From Clostridia bacterium (lineage in GTDB: Bacteria > Bacillota > Clostridia > Oscillospirales > Acutalibacteraceae): a stretch of 64,000 nucleotides of DNA. The stretch lies in assembly GCA_017517135.1 (NCBI GenBank), contig JAFXAK010000031.1, forward strand, positions 1 to 64,000. Reading direction: 5' to 3'. Under the pieces are notes generated by a model. That model saw only the letters and a list, made by a program, of their open reading frames with translations. It searched no databases and had not been told where the DNA came from. The translations under genes were made by a program, and so were the position numbers. Below are positions 1-7,573 of the stretch, one piece after another. The stretch's first letter is position 1; each line of letters starts with the position of its first letter.

Positions 1-47
1 CATTGTATGACACCAATGGAATACCATGCAGCATTCGCCTCATGAGA

Positions 48-83
48 ATTCCCCATCCCTCCTGTACAGGAGGGATGGGGAAT
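48..83. repeat. 36-bp perfect palindrome
   Basis: The two 18-bp arms are exact reverse complements with no loop, running from ATTCCCC to GGGGAAT. There is no T-run on either side, so it is not a standard intrinsic terminator. It lies outside the leftmost att-like site. The rest of positions 1-310 holds no convincing gene. There is also a smaller inverted pair, TTACATCAAA at 178-187 and TTTGATGTAA at 238-247. Confidence 0.8.
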
Positions 84-310
84 GGATAGATTAACTACTA
101 TTTTTGTTATTTCGTCTGTCTACTTGACAGGGAGCACATCAATCTGTTAACAGTCTCTCATATTTTTAATTGTAAGCTTACATCAAAAATTTAGAAAAAA
201 GCTTTCTTTGCACACTTTCTGCATCGATTGATGTAAATTTGATGTAAAGATGTATTTTTTGTTTCTTTACACCCCTCAAAGCCCTAGTAAAATAAGGGTT
301 ATTGACACTT

Positions 311-346
311 TTATTTATCTACGCTCTTCATTGTGGGGAAAAGAAG
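311..346 (-). other. Degenerate lysS-3'-end-like attachment site (att0)
   Basis: On the minus strand this reads Leu-Leu-Phe-Pro-Thr-Met-Lys-Ser-Val-Asp-Lys-stop. That is almost the C-terminus of the LysS encoded at 32.0 kb (LLFPTMKSID-stop), and no lysS gene is attached. The 15-bp core at 326-340 is identical to 32027-32041. A CCCT...AGGG element lies upstream (282-299), as in the other two copies, but 10 bp further away. I infer an old or divergent recombination site that marks the outer end of element A. Confidence is moderate because identity outside the core is low. Confidence 0.55.
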
Positions 347-497
347 CTACTGCAAAAACAGATAAAAATTATCTTACCCGAGTTTACCGTTCCGTGCCTC
401 ATTTTACTCTTCAAAATCTCTTGTTTTTCAAGGCTTTTGAAGGTTAAAAATTATCTTACCTTGGCTTTATTTGTTGTGTTTTATCTTGATTATGAAA

Positions 498-552
498 TGG
501 TCCAAAACTGGTCCAAAACAAATTGCATTGGCCCAAAACTGGTCCAAAAATC
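498..552. repeat. Short direct repeats, possible integrase arm sites
   Basis: The unit TGGTCCAAAAC, or its variant TGGCCCAAAAC, occurs four times in about 55 bp. Two similar units (GGCCCAAAAC and GACCCAAAAC) lie at 31940-31960, next to the lysS att site at the other end of the array. Arrays of short repeats near element ends are typical arm-type sites for tyrosine recombinases. That role is an inference. Confidence 0.45.
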
Positions 553-614
553 TTTTATAATTACGCACATTTCCTTGAGTATATTTTATCGTATCAACAT
601 ACCGTCTGCAAAAC

Positions 615-1046
615 TCATCTGAGGGATTGCAAAAAGGCTACTGTCTGCAGGTCCTCTCTTCCGTCATAAAACTTATCAAGCACCTTCTTAAACAACTCAT
701 CTCCTGTGGCAATATAAAACAGAGTCATACTCGATCTGAGCTTCAGATTGTCCGGATAACCCATAACTTCAAGAGGATTGCTTGATTTACACTCTAAAAG
801 TGCATAGCATATTTCTCTGAGTTTTTCACCAAGATAAGGATCATCATAGTATGCTTTGGCCTCTCCTATGTTTTCTATTCCGTAATATTTCGCTGTGTCG
901 CTTCTGCCTAAAACTTTTAACTGAGGGAAAATGTACCATATCCAATGGGTATCTTTTCTCTCGTTTTTTATTTCTCTGAGTGCCGTATCATAATTCAGTC
1001 TGTGCTCGTAGTAAAATCGTTTAATTTTATAATCTTTGTTTTCCAT
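615..1046 (-). CDS. DUF1810 family protein
   Basis: A 143-aa protein that matches the DUF1810 family across its length. It has the family's N-terminal 'YDTALREI..GRKxxHWIWYIFPQ' type block (here residues about 18-42), a Leu-Gly-rich middle and the 'LMLRSSMTLF' type block near residues 104-112. The biochemical role of DUF1810 is not established. The start codon overlaps the stop of the upstream membrane-protein gene in a TAATG arrangement, so the two are translationally coupled and form the distal end of element A's minus-strand cargo. Confidence 0.8.
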   Translation of the reverse strand: MENKDYKIKRFYYEHRLNYDTALREIKNERKDTHWIWYIFPQLKVLGRSDTAKYYGIENIGEAKAYYDDPYLGEKLREICYALLECKSSNPLEVMGYPDNLKLRSSMTLFYIATGDELFKKVLDKFYDGREDLQTVAFLQSLR

Positions 1047-2116
1047 TACTCGTCTTCTACCTTGTATTCTGCATAATAATCGTTATCATATTCTTCAATG
1101 CATTTAGTATTACTGTCAGCAAAAATTAAACCTAACAAAATTCCGTTCATAAAATAGCCTACAGAATCGTCCGATATAAATGGCATACTTACTTCTATAC
1201 CGCAAATTACTCCGCAGTTTAAAAAAATGGAAGCAAAAAACTGTACTGAAAAAACAGCTGCAGCAACAAACGCAAGAGGTTTCATTTTACTTTTGTTTTC
1301 AATAGCTTTTATAGATACACTCACAATAAATACTGTAATAATTGCAAACATAAGCCCACCAACTACATATCCGTAAAAAGCAAAGATTCTTGCAGGGTTG
1401 TAGTCTGTAACGGATCGTTGAAAATCATCTATCAGTTCCGACTTTCCCAAAGCTTTAAAAGATTCGGGTAATGCCTCCAACAGCCTTATCATTGAACTCC
1501 CCTCAAGAAATTTTATATCAGCGTAAGCCCCTAGATTGCAAACGGCCAGGGATATCAAAGTGAAGAGACTGCCGAAGCCAATAACCATATGTATAAATTT
1601 AACTGTCTTGCTCTTTATCTTACCGTATACATATACAAACAGAAACAACTGCATTGACAGAGCGATAAATGCCTCCATTTCATCATAGGTACCTATAACA
1701 TATACCGCACCGATAAAGAAGTAAAGCAGAGAGCATTTTACCGAATCGATACATTTTTCAACATAATAAGCTACAAGGAATATCAGCCCGAATAAAGAGT
1801 ATAATGCATAAAAATGATAATCCGTATAAATCAATTGAAAAGGTCCTGAAGAGCAGCTTAACACTGAAAAAATAGGGAATATCAGAAAGTTTAAAGTAAG
1901 ACAATATTTGCTAAGATATTTTCCGCTTTTATATGCTATGAAAACGGCTACAGACAACATCGCTATTCTTAATACACTATTCCAAAGAGAAGACCACTCG
2001 ACATTATAATGCAAAACATTCATAACAGCACACAGAATTTCTGAGCATAGTACCGTAAGTATAGTGCTGATAACAACAAGTTTATTTTGTTTGTATAATT
2101 TTTTAACTGTTTTCAT
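1046..2116 (-). CDS. Polytopic membrane protein, unknown function
   Basis: A 356-aa protein with about eight to ten hydrophobic segments spread from residue 13 to residue 335 and an acidic C-terminal tail (EEYDNDYYAEYKVEDE). I do not recognise the family. The layout of many helices with short loops and no large soluble domain resembles uncharacterised 'DUF6056/glucosyltransferase-like' membrane proteins of Firmicutes, but this is a weak resemblance. A strong GGGAGGAG ribosome binding site lies 7 bp before the ATG, and the gene is coupled to the DUF1810 gene downstream. Confidence 0.65.
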   Translation of the reverse strand: MKTVKKLYKQNKLVVISTILTVLCSEILCAVMNVLHYNVEWSSLWNSVLRIAMLSVAVFIAYKSGKYLSKYCLTLNFLIFPIFSVLSCSSGPFQLIYTDYHFYALYSLFGLIFLVAYYVEKCIDSVKCSLLYFFIGAVYVIGTYDEMEAFIALSMQLFLFVYVYGKIKSKTVKFIHMVIGFGSLFTLISLAVCNLGAYADIKFLEGSSMIRLLEALPESFKALGKSELIDDFQRSVTDYNPARIFAFYGYVVGGLMFAIITVFIVSVSIKAIENKSKMKPLAFVAAAVFSVQFFASIFLNCGVICGIEVSMPFISDDSVGYFMNGILLGLIFADSNTKCIEEYDNDYYAEYKVEDE

Positions 2117-2266
2117 TTTTATACTCCTCCCTTCAACTTAATATATGGCGCTTAATACAAAAAAGCATTTCTCTGGTTCTTCTAAAAATATGTCTTCGTC
2201 TGCATGCATAATAAATCAAATAACCAAAAGTACGGGCATACATATATTTTGCTAAATTCAAGTTTG

Positions 2267-2488
2267 TTATCTCATTTTCAAAAAATAATCTGCAACATCT
2301 TTTTTCAAGGAAACATCAATTATTTCCCCGTTTTTAAGAATAAACATCACGGACGCATATCCTTTAATCTCACCATTTCTGCATTCTTTGATATCATTCA
2401 CATCAAATTTCATTACTTCTGCTTGTCTGTGCAAGCGATAAAAAATCCCTACCTGCTTTAATACAGTAATTACTCCGTTATTATACAT
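2267..2488 (-). CDS. Small hypothetical protein (73 aa)
   Basis: The ATG at 2488 is chosen because AAGG lies 7 bp upstream. The frame extends to a TTG at 2509, but that lacks a ribosome binding site. The product alternates short beta-prone stretches (GVITVLKQVGIFYRL, YASVMFILKNGEIIDVSL) and ends in a basic helix. It could be a small beta-rich domain, but I do not recognise it. It stands alone between two larger minus-strand genes, and may belong to the same cargo transcript. Confidence 0.5.
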   Translation of the reverse strand: MYNNGVITVLKQVGIFYRLHRQAEVMKFDVNDIKECRNGEIKGYASVMFILKNGEIIDVSLKKDVADYFLKMR

Positions 2489-2684
2489 AAATGTACCTTG
2501 TGTCAACAATTTGTCGTTCGGTTTTTAAACACAACTCTAAACATTTCTTGATTTTCATAGTTATTTACCCCTATTGTTCTTATTAATTGTTATACATTTA
2601 TTTTTAATTACATTATCAAATATTTCCATATTACAATAAAAAAATCGGCATCATCTTGCATATGACCGGAATATGCTTAAATTC

Positions 2685-3506
2685 TTAGCAGTTGCTTATA
2701 TATTCAGTTCTGAGATAATCTGTATATTTATGGCGAGTGTTCAGCAATACTTCAACACTTGAAACAAAAGCGTTTTTGCAACAAGTATTGATTTCTTTGA
2801 TTTTTTTTCTTTTCTGAATATTATTGCTAATTTTTCTGACAAGTAATTTTTCTGAAAAAACATCCGATTGAGCAAAAAAAATCCCGTATTCACTCTCCAT
2901 AACTTTTTGAAAACGACATATTATCTGTTCAAAAATCTGTTCAATATCAGGCTCAAACATATCAGACAAAGGTGTAAAAGAAAGTTCTTCCATGTATTTT
3001 GGCAAATCTATATTTTTATCCAGATAACAACCAACTTTCGGAACATAACTTTTTATTTCAAATATGTATTCTGCGATCAGATTATTATAATCATCTTTAG
3101 TTGACAATGATCGAATTACAGTTTTTGGAGAAAAATCGAAAAAGCTTTTTTTGATAATTTCAACACACTTAATATAAATAGCATCTATATGTTCCAAATA
3201 ACCCGTAAGTTTTACTGTTGTTTCATTAACAGGTAAAAATCGATTATCTTCAAACCAGGGAGTAGCATCTTCACCAAGATAGGGACAGCAACAAGCAGGA
3301 AATTCCGCAAAACAATATAACGAATTCTGATGCCTTTCTACTGTGTATTGTTTCCCTAAGTATACATGGTTGTCAAGAACAGCATAATTTTCCAAAGCAA
3401 TAACCTTCTCACCTTGAAGAGCGATATCCGGATATTGCTGTTTTACAGTTTCAGTAACAATCTCTTTTACCATCTTTGCCGATAACTCAATTATTTCTTT
3501 CAACAT
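2685..3506 (-). CDS. Hypothetical protein (273 aa), Cys-rich segment
   Basis: Not recognised. It starts with an amphipathic helical stretch (residues 1-22), has a striking Ala-Cys-Cys-Cys-Pro run near residue 73 and a basic Gln-Lys-Arg-Lys-Lys patch near 232-238, and ends with a Cys. A good GGAAGTGA ribosome binding site precedes the ATG. It is in the same orientation as the peptidase-like genes upstream (3.5-6.8 kb) and could be a late gene of that transcript. No enzyme motif is visible. Confidence 0.55.
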   Translation of the reverse strand: MLKEIIELSAKMVKEIVTETVKQQYPDIALQGEKVIALENYAVLDNHVYLGKQYTVERHQNSLYCFAEFPACCCPYLGEDATPWFEDNRFLPVNETTVKLTGYLEHIDAIYIKCVEIIKKSFFDFSPKTVIRSLSTKDDYNNLIAEYIFEIKSYVPKVGCYLDKNIDLPKYMEELSFTPLSDMFEPDIEQIFEQIICRFQKVMESEYGIFFAQSDVFSEKLLVRKISNNIQKRKKIKEINTCCKNAFVSSVEVLLNTRHKYTDYLRTEYISNC

Positions 3507-3532
3507 AATATATCACTTCCTTACTTATAATA

Positions 3533-3901
3533 TCACTTCCAGTATTCGTCTGCACTTTCAGATAAATGCATTACTGATTTATACAGTTCATCGCGATCCA
3601 CATCATTTTTAAGATATCCTTCAAGTTCAGAATCGCTACAGGTATATATAAAGTTCGAATAAGACCTGTCAGTCCCTTGTCTTAGCACATGAACACGCAA
3701 GCTTACATTACTGCCCGTTCTTTCTATTTTCAAAAAGGCTTCATTCTTGGTTGCAGGAATATCAAATGCGACGAAATACGGATAGATAATACCACTGGGA
3801 AATGTTTTTTCGGGCAATTGATTAATAATCACTTCTAAGCTCTTATCTATAAGTGCTTTTGTAATTTCTTCATTTGTAATCTTTTTCTTTCCAAACAACA
3901 T
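3533..3901 (-). CDS. Hypothetical protein (122 aa)
   Basis: A small soluble protein with an Ala-Leu-Ile-rich helical N-terminus, then beta-prone segments (YPYFVAFDIPA, SLRVHVLRQG) and an acidic C-terminal helix ending in Tyr-Trp-Lys. I do not recognise a family. An AAGGGATG ribosome binding site lies before the ATG. It sits 26 bp upstream of the 273-aa gene in the same orientation, which suggests co-transcription. Confidence 0.55.
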   Translation of the reverse strand: MLFGKKKITNEEITKALIDKSLEVIINQLPEKTFPSGIIYPYFVAFDIPATKNEAFLKIERTGSNVSLRVHVLRQGTDRSYSNFIYTCSDSELEGYLKNDVDRDELYKSVMHLSESADEYWK

Positions 3902-4003
3902 AATTGGACATCCCTTAAAGCAAATATTAATATAATCATAAAAAATTTTTTAATTCTGTATAAAATTCATCCTGAATATATCCTGTTCGTGTCTTTATAC
4001 CGA

Positions 4004-4447
4004 TTAAAACAAATTTCTGTATGATATATCAAGAATATCATCATCATTATACTTCACAAAAATAAAATTTCCATCTTCTGATAAATACTGCAAAGCAGAA
4101 AAGCTTTCGCCGATTATTCCATGAGGTTCACCGAATTCGGCGATCAATGCACTGACCTTTTTGAATTCTTCCGCTTTTGCGGAAAAATATTCGGGGATAA
4201 GATTAATACCACCGCTCCAGATGCATTTTCGGCTTTCATCAAAAAATACAGCACTCTTCAGGCAAGGACAAGTAGTATTTTCTTTTCTTGTATCCTCAAA
4301 CAATAACACCATATACATATCAGTATTTTTGTAGACAGAAAAAGAAAATAAATTGCAATAAGGCTTACCGAAAACTGAAATTAAATTCTGTTTTGTCTCA
4401 CCTTTGATTTTTTCAAAGATTTCATTCATGGCTTCATTTTCAAACAT
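4004..4447 (-). CDS. Hypothetical protein (147 aa)
   Basis: A soluble protein with a short helical N-terminus, two beta-prone segments (LFSFSVYKNTDMYMVLLFED and KSAVFFDESRKCIWSGG) and a Cys-Pro-Cys at residues 59-61. Not recognised. A clear AAAAGGAG ribosome binding site lies 9-10 bp before the ATG. The gene starts 20 bp after the candidate cysteine hydrolase gene, so it is probably translated from the same message and may be an accessory or immunity-type partner. That role is speculation from position only. Confidence 0.55.
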   Translation of the reverse strand: MFENEAMNEIFEKIKGETKQNLISVFGKPYCNLFSFSVYKNTDMYMVLLFEDTRKENTTCPCLKSAVFFDESRKCIWSGGINLIPEYFSAKAEEFKKVSALIAEFGEPHGIIGESFSALQYLSEDGNFIFVKYNDDDILDISYRNLF

Positions 4448-4467
4448 ATATCATTTTCTCCTTTTCT

Positions 4468-5397
4468 TTATTTCTCTTTAATAACATAATAGCCTACAAA
4501 ATTATCATAATAACCGCGATCACAGGTTAACGGATCTTTAATAATACTACCCATATCATCAAAAATTGTCGGATTGGTCACCCCGGGTTTATGAGACCAG
4601 AAACCATTTTTATCCTTTACATAATAGTGAAAATCAGGTCCTAACCCTGCAACATCTGATGCAGTTACCAGCGCAATCATTCTTTCCCCATCTTTAGGAA
4701 CATAATCATTGGAGCTTACCTCAAAAAACTCTTTTCCGAGAGCTTCCATATCTTTTTTCATATATTCTTCAAAGGTGCTTTTGATTTCCTCCGGAGAACC
4801 GTATTCCATCGAGTATCTGTATTCCTCTGAGTATGTACCTGAAAAATATCCGGGAAAAGGCTTACACTCAAAAGCCGTTCCATCAGGATTACAAGGAAGT
4901 CCGTATGCATATGCCATACAGTTCGGCCCTGACCATCTGTCTACGGAATAATATTGATCTTTTGTAAAATCTTCAAAAGCTTCAAAAAAATCAAGTTTGT
5001 TGGACCATATAAAATCAGGTTCCACGGACGGTTCCATATATAAGCTATCTGTTTTTATAAATTTATCAAAAAGATTATTGCTGTTTGTTTCATTAAAAAG
5101 CCCGCCTGTTTTTTCACGAGCTTCTCTGAGTGCCTCTATTTTTTTTAATATATCGGTTCCGTCTAATGCTGCAGCCGTTTCAATATCGCCGACACCAATG
5201 AAATATGCCTTTGCCATTTTAAGTTCACTTTGCTTAGCAGACTCAAGCTGCTCGACATAACTTCCGGCCTCAGCTATATCGCTTGAAAAAATAGCTGATG
5301 CTCGCTTTTCTGCATCAATCAGTTTTTCATTCGGAGAAAATATTTCTTTTTTTATACTTTCTTTGACTGCCGTTTCAACAAATTTTTCAAATACCAT
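4468..5397 (-). CDS. Candidate cysteine hydrolase with the shared N-terminal domain
   Basis: A two-part protein of 309 aa. Residues 1-100 carry the cluster's common N-terminal region: 'SPNEKLI' at 21-27 and 'SELKMAKAYFIGVGDIE' at 57-73, then a helix rich in Ala, Glu and Lys. Residues ~145-309 form a separate domain with an Asn-Cys-Met-Ala-Tyr motif (Cys160), an Asp-Phe-His-Tyr-Tyr motif (His257), a Trp-Ser-His-Lys-Pro-Gly motif (about 267-272) and Asp residues near 280-288. This Cys-His-(Asp) order fits a papain/NlpC-like fold, but the family is not firmly recognised and catalysis is inferred. It could process the cluster's peptides or be an effector. It follows the DUF697-like gene in the same orientation. 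Confidence 0.6.
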   Translation of the reverse strand: MVFEKFVETAVKESIKKEIFSPNEKLIDAEKRASAIFSSDIAEAGSYVEQLESAKQSELKMAKAYFIGVGDIETAAALDGTDILKKIEALREAREKTGGLFNETNSNNLFDKFIKTDSLYMEPSVEPDFIWSNKLDFFEAFEDFTKDQYYSVDRWSGPNCMAYAYGLPCNPDGTAFECKPFPGYFSGTYSEEYRYSMEYGSPEEIKSTFEEYMKKDMEALGKEFFEVSSNDYVPKDGERMIALVTASDVAGLGPDFHYYVKDKNGFWSHKPGVTNPTIFDDMGSIIKDPLTCDRGYYDNFVGYYVIKEK

Positions 5398-5468
5398 CCC
5401 GCATCATCCTTTCTGTTACAATCTAATTATTCGCTCTATTAACATACATCTGACTACAGCCATCTTTT

Positions 5469-6047
5469 TTATTCAAAAACCTTTAATGCAGCTTGTATTT
5501 TATCAACAAACACATCAGTTTCATTATCAGATACTGAACATACAACTTTTTTTATGGTACCGTAATCAGGCTTTGTAAATTTCAGTTTGTTCGGCTGAGG
5601 GGTAAGCAATCTTACCAGTTTTGTTACATCAACAACATTGATACGCGAAAAATCTTCACCTCTTGCTGAAAGAATTAAGGCAACCAAACCTATTCTCCAT
5701 GTAAGAATTCTGGCAGAAATAAAATTAACATAAACGCCGGCAACAGGAATGGCTGCACCCACCAATTTGTCCATGGCAATATCTACAAGTAATTCTTTAA
5801 ATAAACTACCAAAAACAGGAGATAATTCTTTAATACTTAAAGAGCTACGGCCATAAAGCTTTCTTATATCATTTATCAATGGTTCATAGTGTGTAATCAA
5901 AACTGCTGCATCCACTACAGCTTTTCCGAAAACACCGGCAATACCGCCTATCCCCTGAAATATCGCGTTGGAATTTGCTTTCTTTTCGATTTTCTTGTAA
6001 GCATCTCTATAAATGAGTTCTTGTTTTGTTTCTACATTTGTATTCAT
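5469..6047 (-). CDS. DUF697-like helical protein
   Basis: The ATG at 6047 is preferred to an upstream in-frame ATG because GGAGG lies 8 bp before it. It then starts 2 bp after the metallopeptidase-like gene ends. The 192-aa product has Gly/Ala-rich hydrophobic helices, with 'KLYGRSSLS' followed by 'MDKLVGAAIPVAGVYVNFISARILTWRIG'. This resembles DUF697 proteins (YcjF-type), which usually accompany membrane-associated GTPases. The dynamin-like GTPase of the same cluster is a plausible partner. That pairing is inferred from family habit, not shown. Confidence 0.5.
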   Translation of the reverse strand: MNTNVETKQELIYRDAYKKIEKKANSNAIFQGIGGIAGVFGKAVVDAAVLITHYEPLINDIRKLYGRSSLSIKELSPVFGSLFKELLVDIAMDKLVGAAIPVAGVYVNFISARILTWRIGLVALILSARGEDFSRINVVDVTKLVRLLTPQPNKLKFTKPDYGTIKKVVCSVSDNETDVFVDKIQAALKVFE

Positions 6048-6048
6048 A

Positions 6049-6831
6049 TTAATAACCTCCGAAATATCCTTTGTTGATATCATTCAACATTCCTAAATAA
6101 GTTTTTCTGAATAATTCCGTTTGTGCATGAGCATATGCTTCTATCGGTGAAGTTATGTACGGAGTGTACCCCTCTCCATCGTACAATTCTTCTCTGACTA
6201 TATTGTCTCTCCAGAAAACAACATCGTCAGTATACGGAACCGGCTCAAGAGTGGCCGCATATTGCATTACATGTAACATTTCATGAAACAGCGTTTCCAT
6301 ATTTTTAACAAAATTTTCATTTGTAATTTTATCTATATCAAGAGTAATAGTTGGCGTTTCCGCTATATGATAAGAATCTGTTTCTGTAAAAATAAGGCTA
6401 TGAGCAGCAAATCCGGAGCAGTCTTCCAGATTTTCAAATTTAAGTTCTATATCACCATACTGATACGGAACAAGCATTTCCTGTGACATTATCTCAAGTG
6501 CATTTTTCAGCATCTCTTTTTTGCCTTCAATATCACAAGCTGACCAATTCTGATAATTAAAACCACCTTTTATAAGTCTTGAACATATATCAAATGCCAT
6601 TTTTTCAGGCCTGCGTTCAAATGCCAAGGCTGCATCAAAAGGATTATATCCTAAAACAGCCCTCTCGCCACTCAGATAATCAAAGCTGGGGTCTACGGTT
6701 GTGGCATCTGTTTCATGCATTCGGATTTCCGCCAAATTGACAGAAGCCTGTTTCAGTAGTCTTTCATAGGGCTTCAATTCTTTTTGTAAAACGCACTCTA
6801 AAGAACTGCCTATTGCCGTTTCAATAAACAT
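6049..6831 (-). CDS. Putative zinc metallopeptidase with leader-like N-terminus
   Basis: A 260-aa protein. A His-Glu-Met-Leu-His motif at residues 183-187 is a classical HExxH zinc site. A Pro-Ile-Glu-Ala-Tyr-Ala segment with Glu231 is a good candidate for the third ligand (gluzincin-like). The N-terminus contains 'LKPYERLLKQ' (residues 19-28), matching the 'LNPxEKLL' block of the cluster's small proteins. The C-terminus is Tyr-Phe-Gly-Gly-Tyr. The gene has its own promoter with the cluster's operator (6868-6920) and an AAGGAG ribosome binding site, and probably leads a transcript with the DUF697-like and cysteine-hydrolase genes. It may act as a leader peptidase, but it could also be an effector. 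Confidence 0.6.
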   Translation of the reverse strand: MFIETAIGSSLECVLQKELKPYERLLKQASVNLAEIRMHETDATTVDPSFDYLSGERAVLGYNPFDAALAFERRPEKMAFDICSRLIKGGFNYQNWSACDIEGKKEMLKNALEIMSQEMLVPYQYGDIELKFENLEDCSGFAAHSLIFTETDSYHIAETPTITLDIDKITNENFVKNMETLFHEMLHVMQYAATLEPVPYTDDVVFWRDNIVREELYDGEGYTPYITSPIEAYAHAQTELFRKTYLGMLNDINKGYFGGY

Positions 6832-6867
6832 CTTTATTCTCCTTTCTTTGTCGCCTGATGTAACATT

Positions 6868-6920
6868 ATGTTATCATTTTTCTCTTCTTGCTTCAATATG
6901 AATCGTCACACCATGTGACA
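6868..6920 (-). promoter_or_regulatory. Promoter with TGTCAC-N5-GTGACR operator (site 3)
   Basis: Reading the minus strand: TGTCAC-ATGGT-GTGACG (6904-6920), then 7 bp, -35 TTGAAG (6891-6896), a 17-bp spacer and -10 TAACAT (6868-6873), 37 bp before the metallopeptidase-like gene. The -10 box is weak (4 of 6 to consensus), which suggests activation by the factor binding the repeat. The same layout occurs at three other promoters of the cluster. Confidence 0.65.
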
Positions 6921-7000
6921 ATTTGCAGCAATTACTTTATTCTCAAAAATAATAAGTTTTTAACAGTTCTTTTTTCCGTTTACTATTCCAGTTATTTTTA

Positions 7001-7390
7001 TTATGTAATTTCCGGAAATTTGGCTTTTAGACCAGACATAATCTCATCAATTTCCTCATTTATTTCTCTTATCAGCTTATCATCGTGTTCTTTCATCATG
7101 CGTCCGAGTTCGGGACATTTCTCTCCAGCCTCAACAAGAGCCTTGCTTCTTACTTTAGGATTAAGACTATCCACAGCTTCTGCCATTTCAATATTTCCGA
7201 TCCCGTAAAAGTAGTTTTTTGCAAGTTCTTTTATATCTTCTATGGTCACTTCGAAAATATTTTTCCCCTTCACTTCTTTCTTTGCGGCAAACACTTCTTT
7301 CTCCTGTGGCTGAAGAAGCTTTTCAAGGGGATTGAGTTCTTTTTTTGCAAAATTTTCAACAGCTGCTTTTATTAACATTTCTTTAAACAT
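7001..7390 (-). CDS. Leader-domain protein without obvious tail (129 aa)
   Basis: The ATG at 7390 is chosen over the one at 7399, because AGAAAGG ends right at the first ATG but lies 9 bp before the second. Residues about 15-100 match the shared N-terminal region: 'LNPLEKLL', then 'DIKELAKNYFYGIGNIEMAEAV' and 'SKALVEAGEK'. It has no Arg-Arg-Arg-Lys-Cys tail and ends in an acidic/Lys helical stretch. It may be a free-standing version of the domain, for example a carrier, a decoy or a precursor whose core has degenerated. It has its own operator-linked promoter (7415-7467). Confidence 0.6.
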   Translation of the reverse strand: MFKEMLIKAAVENFAKKELNPLEKLLQPQEKEVFAAKKEVKGKNIFEVTIEDIKELAKNYFYGIGNIEMAEAVDSLNPKVRSKALVEAGEKCPELGRMMKEHDDKLIREINEEIDEIMSGLKAKFPEIT

Positions 7391-7414
7391 CTTAATCATC
7401 CTTTCTGTAAATTA

Positions 7415-7467
7415 ACATTAACACTTTCACATAAAATTTTCAATATTAAGAGTCTCATTTTGTGACG
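7415..7467 (-). promoter_or_regulatory. Promoter with degenerate operator (site 4)
   Basis: On the minus strand: CGTCAC-AAAAT-GAGACT (7451-7467), then 7 bp, -35 TTGAAA (7438-7443), 17 bp, and -10 TAATGT (7415-7420). The right half-site matches consensus at only 4 of 6 positions. The spacing is identical to the other three sites, which supports it. It serves the 129-aa leader-domain gene. Confidence 0.55.
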
Positions 7468-7573
7468 CATATGATTAAAACAAAAATGGCCTGTGTACAA
7501 CATCTGAAACACAAGCCATAACAAAACCTATATATGCAGTTCACATATAATGTTTTCAATTTTATTTATTGTA

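Noticed and set aside
250..622. Two overlapping plus-strand open frames (65 and 106 codons)
   Set aside because: There is no ribosome binding site, the frames read through the att-like site and arm repeats, and the amino-acid composition reflects AT-rich noncoding DNA.
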